From: Roseovarius sp. UBA6217
Lineage (GTDB): Bacteria > Pseudomonadota > Alphaproteobacteria > Rhodobacterales > Rhodobacteraceae
Assembly: GCA_002421985.1 (NCBI GenBank)
Contig: DISF01000100.1
Location: 1-7,202, forward strand
Length of the DNA stretch: 7,202 bases
Direction of reading: 5' to 3'
Positions within the stretch are counted from its first letter, which is position 1; each line of letters starts with the position of its first letter. Below the pieces are notes generated by a model. The model was given only the letters and a program-made list of their open reading frames with translations. It searched no databases and was not told the origin of the DNA. Shown here piece after piece: positions 4,961 through 7,202 of this stretch. Position numbers and translations under genes: made by a program.

Positions 4961-7165
4961 ATGATCCGTGCACTCCATCGCTGGCCGGGTCTCTTGGCCC
5001 TCGCTCTCGTCACCGTCCTATCCCTGAGCGGCGCGGCACTATCGGTCTTCCCTGCGGCCGAGCGCATTGCCGCGCCGCAGGCCGAGGCGGGCATGACGGT
5101 GGCCACCCTCGCGGATCGCATCCAGCGCGCCTATCCGGGCGTCGAGCAAATCCGCCGCGCGCCCTCGGGCCGGATCACGGCCTACTGGTTCGATCAGGGC
5201 ACGCCCGGTGCCGCGGTGATCGACCCCGCCACGGGTCAGGGTGCGGCCTCCGCCGACCCCAACCAGACGCAACGCTGGTTTACCAATCTGCACCGCTCGC
5301 TGTTCCTCGGCGATGGCGGGCGCATCGCCATGGCCGTGGGTGCCGTGGCGATGTTGGGTCTGTCGTTCTCCGGTGTCCTGCTGGTCACCCGGCGTGTGGG
5401 CGGTTGGCGGAACTGGTTCACGCGGCTACGCGGCCCCCTTGCTGGCCGGCTGCATGTCGAGATCGCCCGCATCGCGGTGGTCGGCCTTGTCCTGTCGTCG
5501 ACCACCGCCCTGTGGATGACGGCGTCCACCTTCGATCTGCTTCCCGGTGGCGGCGTGCCCGCCATGCCGGTTGAGGTGAGCGGCGAGACGGGGTTCGCGC
5601 CTGGTCAGATGCTCCTCCTGGTGGAGACGCCTGTCGACGAACTGCGGGAATTGAGCTTTCCCTATCCCGGCGATGCGACGGACGTCTTCACGCTGAAGAC
5701 CGACCAGGGGACCGGGTACATCGATCAGGGCACCGGGGCTTTGCTGGCCTGGACCGACCTTGCCGGCTGGGACCGCGTATCAGAGACCATTTACATGCTG
5801 CACACCGGACAGGGCGCGGCGGTGCTTGGCCTCGTTCTGGGGCTGATGGCGCTCGGCGTCCCGGCCATGGGCGTGACTGGCGTTGTCGTCTGGCTCGCGG
5901 GACGGAGGGGGCGGCGGCGCATCCGGGGCAATCAGCCCGCGGGACGTTCCGAAACGATCCTGCTCGTCGGCAGCGAGGGCGGCAGCACCTGGGGCTTTGC
6001 CGCTACGCTTCACGCCGCGCTGAGCCGCGCCGGCCAGAGGGTGCACACAGCACCGATGTCGGCCTTCGCGCCAGAACGCTATGCTGCGGCCAACCGGATC
6101 ATCGTGCTGGCCGCGACCTATGGCGACGGAGCGGCGCCTGCCTCGGCCAAGGGCTTTCTCGACCGGCTGGCAGCAGCGGACCGCGCACCCGACGCGCCGC
6201 TCGCCGTTCTCGGCTTCGGCGACCGCAGCTTTCCGGCCTACTGCGCCTTCGCCAAGGCTGTAGCGGCTGCCGCCGAGGCAAAGGGCTGGCGGCAGCTCAT
6301 GGCCATCGACACCATCGACCGTCAGTCGCCGCAGGACTTCGCCCGCTGGGGCCGTGCCCTCGGGCAAGTGCTGGGTATCCCTCTTGAACTCGCCCATCAG
6401 CCGGTTCTGCCCGCCACCGAGACGCTGACCCTCGTCTCGCGCCGAGACTACGGCGCAGAAGTGCAGGCCCCGACCGCGATCCTGCGCTTCGCCCTGCCGA
6501 AGGCGACTCTATGGCAGCGTCTGACCGGAGCGGCCTTCGCACGCTTCACCGCAGGCGACCTGATCGGCATTCTGCCCGAGGGATCACCCGTGCCGCGCCT
6601 CTACTCGCTCGCCTCTGCGCGCCGCGACGGGTTCATCGAGATCGTGGTGAGTAAGCAGCACGGCGGACTGTGCTCCGGCCAACTGACCGCGCTGGAACCC
6701 GGGCAGACCGTGACGGCGTTCCTCCGCCGCAATCCCGACTTCAGGCCTGGCCGGGCGCGCGCGCCACTGATCCTGATCGGCGCAGGCACAGGGATCGGAC
6801 CTCTGGCGGGCTTCGTGCGCGGCAATGCCGGGCAGCGGCCCGTCCACCTGTTCTTCGGCATGCGTCATCCCGACAGCGACTTCTTCTACGGCGAGGAGCT
6901 GCGCGCTTGGCAGAAAGAGGGCCGTCTGACCCGTCTGGTCACGGCTGTCTCGCGCGGGACACGACCGCACTACGTCCAGGACGCGCTTCGCGGGGACGCG
7001 GCGCAGGTCGCGCAGCTCATCCGCGACGGGGCCCGTGTGATGGTCTGCGGCGGGCGCGACATGGCTGCGGGCGTGGCAGATGCGCTGGCAGAGATCCTTG
7101 CCCCGACCGGGCTCTCGCCCGCAGGGCTGAAAGCCGAGGGACGTTATGTCGAAGATGTCTACTGA
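4961..7165 (+). CDS. PepSY-TM / flavodoxin / FNR fusion reductase
   Basis: 734-residue inner-membrane protein joining a PepSY-TM module to a CysJ-like cytosolic diflavin reductase. Membrane part: TM about 8-28, 121-142, 168-187 and 286-313, with PepSY-like periplasmic stretches about 42-108 and 215-268. Histidines at or near the membrane (H6, H111, H165, H281) are candidate haem ligands. Flavodoxin part about 332-477: phosphate loop SEGGSTWG (338-345), ATYGDG (385-390), LGFGDRSF (417-424). FNR part: FAD motif RLYSLAS (546-552), GGLCSGQL (568-575), NAD(P) loop GAGTGIGP (607-614), FFGMRHPDSDFFY (631-643), CGGRDM (696-701) and the CysJ-like C terminus RYVEDVY. Expected flow: NAD(P)H, FAD, FMN, haem, periplasmic acceptor (probably the flavinylated DUF2271 protein). 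I chose ATG 4961 because AGGGG (4948-4952) lies 8 nt upstream and the usual PepSY-TM opening MIRALHRWPG begins there; 4952 (GTG) and 4955 are in-frame alternatives. Confidence 0.9.
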   Translation: MIRALHRWPGLLALALVTVLSLSGAALSVFPAAERIAAPQAEAGMTVATLADRIQRAYPGVEQIRRAPSGRITAYWFDQGTPGAAVIDPATGQGAASADPNQTQRWFTNLHRSLFLGDGGRIAMAVGAVAMLGLSFSGVLLVTRRVGGWRNWFTRLRGPLAGRLHVEIARIAVVGLVLSSTTALWMTASTFDLLPGGGVPAMPVEVSGETGFAPGQMLLLVETPVDELRELSFPYPGDATDVFTLKTDQGTGYIDQGTGALLAWTDLAGWDRVSETIYMLHTGQGAAVLGLVLGLMALGVPAMGVTGVVVWLAGRRGRRRIRGNQPAGRSETILLVGSEGGSTWGFAATLHAALSRAGQRVHTAPMSAFAPERYAAANRIIVLAATYGDGAAPASAKGFLDRLAAADRAPDAPLAVLGFGDRSFPAYCAFAKAVAAAAEAKGWRQLMAIDTIDRQSPQDFARWGRALGQVLGIPLELAHQPVLPATETLTLVSRRDYGAEVQAPTAILRFALPKATLWQRLTGAAFARFTAGDLIGILPEGSPVPRLYSLASARRDGFIEIVVSKQHGGLCSGQLTALEPGQTVTAFLRRNPDFRPGRARAPLILIGAGTGIGPLAGFVRGNAGQRPVHLFFGMRHPDSDFFYGEELRAWQKEGRLTRLVTAVSRGTRPHYVQDALRGDAAQVAQLIRDGARVMVCGGRDMAAGVADALAEILAPTGLSPAGLKAEGRYVEDVY

Positions 7166-7202
7166 GCGCGCGCGCATCGCGCTGAACGGCCCGACCATGG
7201 GC
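7146..7202 (+). CDS. apbE: FAD:protein FMN transferase ApbE, 5' end only
   Basis: Nineteen codons are visible, cut by the window end: MSKMSTERARIALNGPTMG. The closing LNGPTMG matches the conserved N-terminal motif (x-G-x-T-M-G-T) of ApbE transferases, which attach FMN from FAD to Ser/Thr in secreted or membrane proteins. The reading frame overlaps the end of the fusion reductase by 20 bp. GAGGG (7136-7140) lies 5 nt before the ATG at 7146; a second ATG at 7155 (11-bp overlap) is also possible. No signal peptide is visible in the part shown, though the motif follows so closely on the start that an exported form would be unusual. The call rests on one short motif plus strong context: the DUF2271 flavinylation target lies two genes upstream in the same operon. 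Confidence 0.72.
   Translation, partial: MSKMSTERARIALNGPTMG

Noticed and set aside
4313..4978. 221-residue minus-strand open frame opposite the DUF2271 gene
   Set aside because: Its Arg/Ala/Gly/Val-heavy translation has no recognisable motif and it lies antisense to a clear secreted-protein gene; typical shadow frame in GC-rich DNA. The same applies to minus-strand frames at 3678-4496, 5780-6397 and 6584-7198.
4645..5574. 309-residue plus-strand open frame spanning the end of DUF2271 and the start of the fusion reductase
   Set aside because: It runs in an alternative frame across two well-supported genes and its Arg/His/Gly-rich translation shows no domain.
1..7202. CRISPR arrays, insertion sequences, tRNA or rRNA genes, attachment sites
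   Set aside because: No regularly spaced direct repeats, transposase motifs, cloverleaf-like stretches or terminal inverted repeats were seen; the window is filled by ordinary operons.

Overview
The window is GC-rich, densely coded bacterial DNA. Its protein style (QseB/QseC-like two-component pair, PepSY proteins, DUF2271, ApbE) and high GC point to an alphaproteobacterium, most likely of the Rhodobacter/Paracoccus/Roseobacter group. That placement is inferred from general appearance; no rRNA or other marker gene is present.

Layout. On the minus strand, an OmpR-type response regulator (1403-2062) and a QseC-like histidine kinase (39-1406) form an overlapping two-gene operon. It is transcribed divergently from a plus-strand unit holding a small secreted PepSY protein (2208-2531) and a membrane ferric-reductase-like flavocytochrome (2524-3870, GTG start, overlapping genes). 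A strong intrinsic terminator (3926-3956) ends that unit. A second plus-strand operon starts at 4053: a paralogous secreted PepSY protein (4053-4433), a secreted DUF2271 protein with an ApbE-type flavinylation motif (4472-4948), a 734-residue fusion of a PepSY-TM membrane module with a cytosolic CysJ-like flavodoxin/FNR reductase (4961-7165), and the first 19 codons of an apbE-type FMN transferase gene (from 7146, cut by the window end).

How the genes may work together. The locus reads as a signal-controlled machine for moving electrons out of the cytoplasm. The fusion protein would take electrons from NAD(P)H through FAD and FMN to membrane haems. The DUF2271 protein, with FMN attached covalently by ApbE, would be the periplasmic flavin carrier. 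The flavocytochrome is a second, independent transmembrane reductase. The two small PepSY proteins are periplasmic partners of unknown role. Iron reduction or uptake is a plausible purpose, but no substrate is shown by the sequence.

Most striking observation. Both plus-strand units are preceded by the same 51-bp element. It has four 7-bp half-sites (consensus near CGTCAGS), arranged as two 11-bp-period tandem pairs in opposite orientation, with exactly 15 bp between the pairs in both copies (2107-2157 and 3957-4007). Its form resembles the PmrA/OmpR class of operators, so the neighbouring response regulator is the natural candidate to bind it. This would place its own operon and both redox operons in one regulon.
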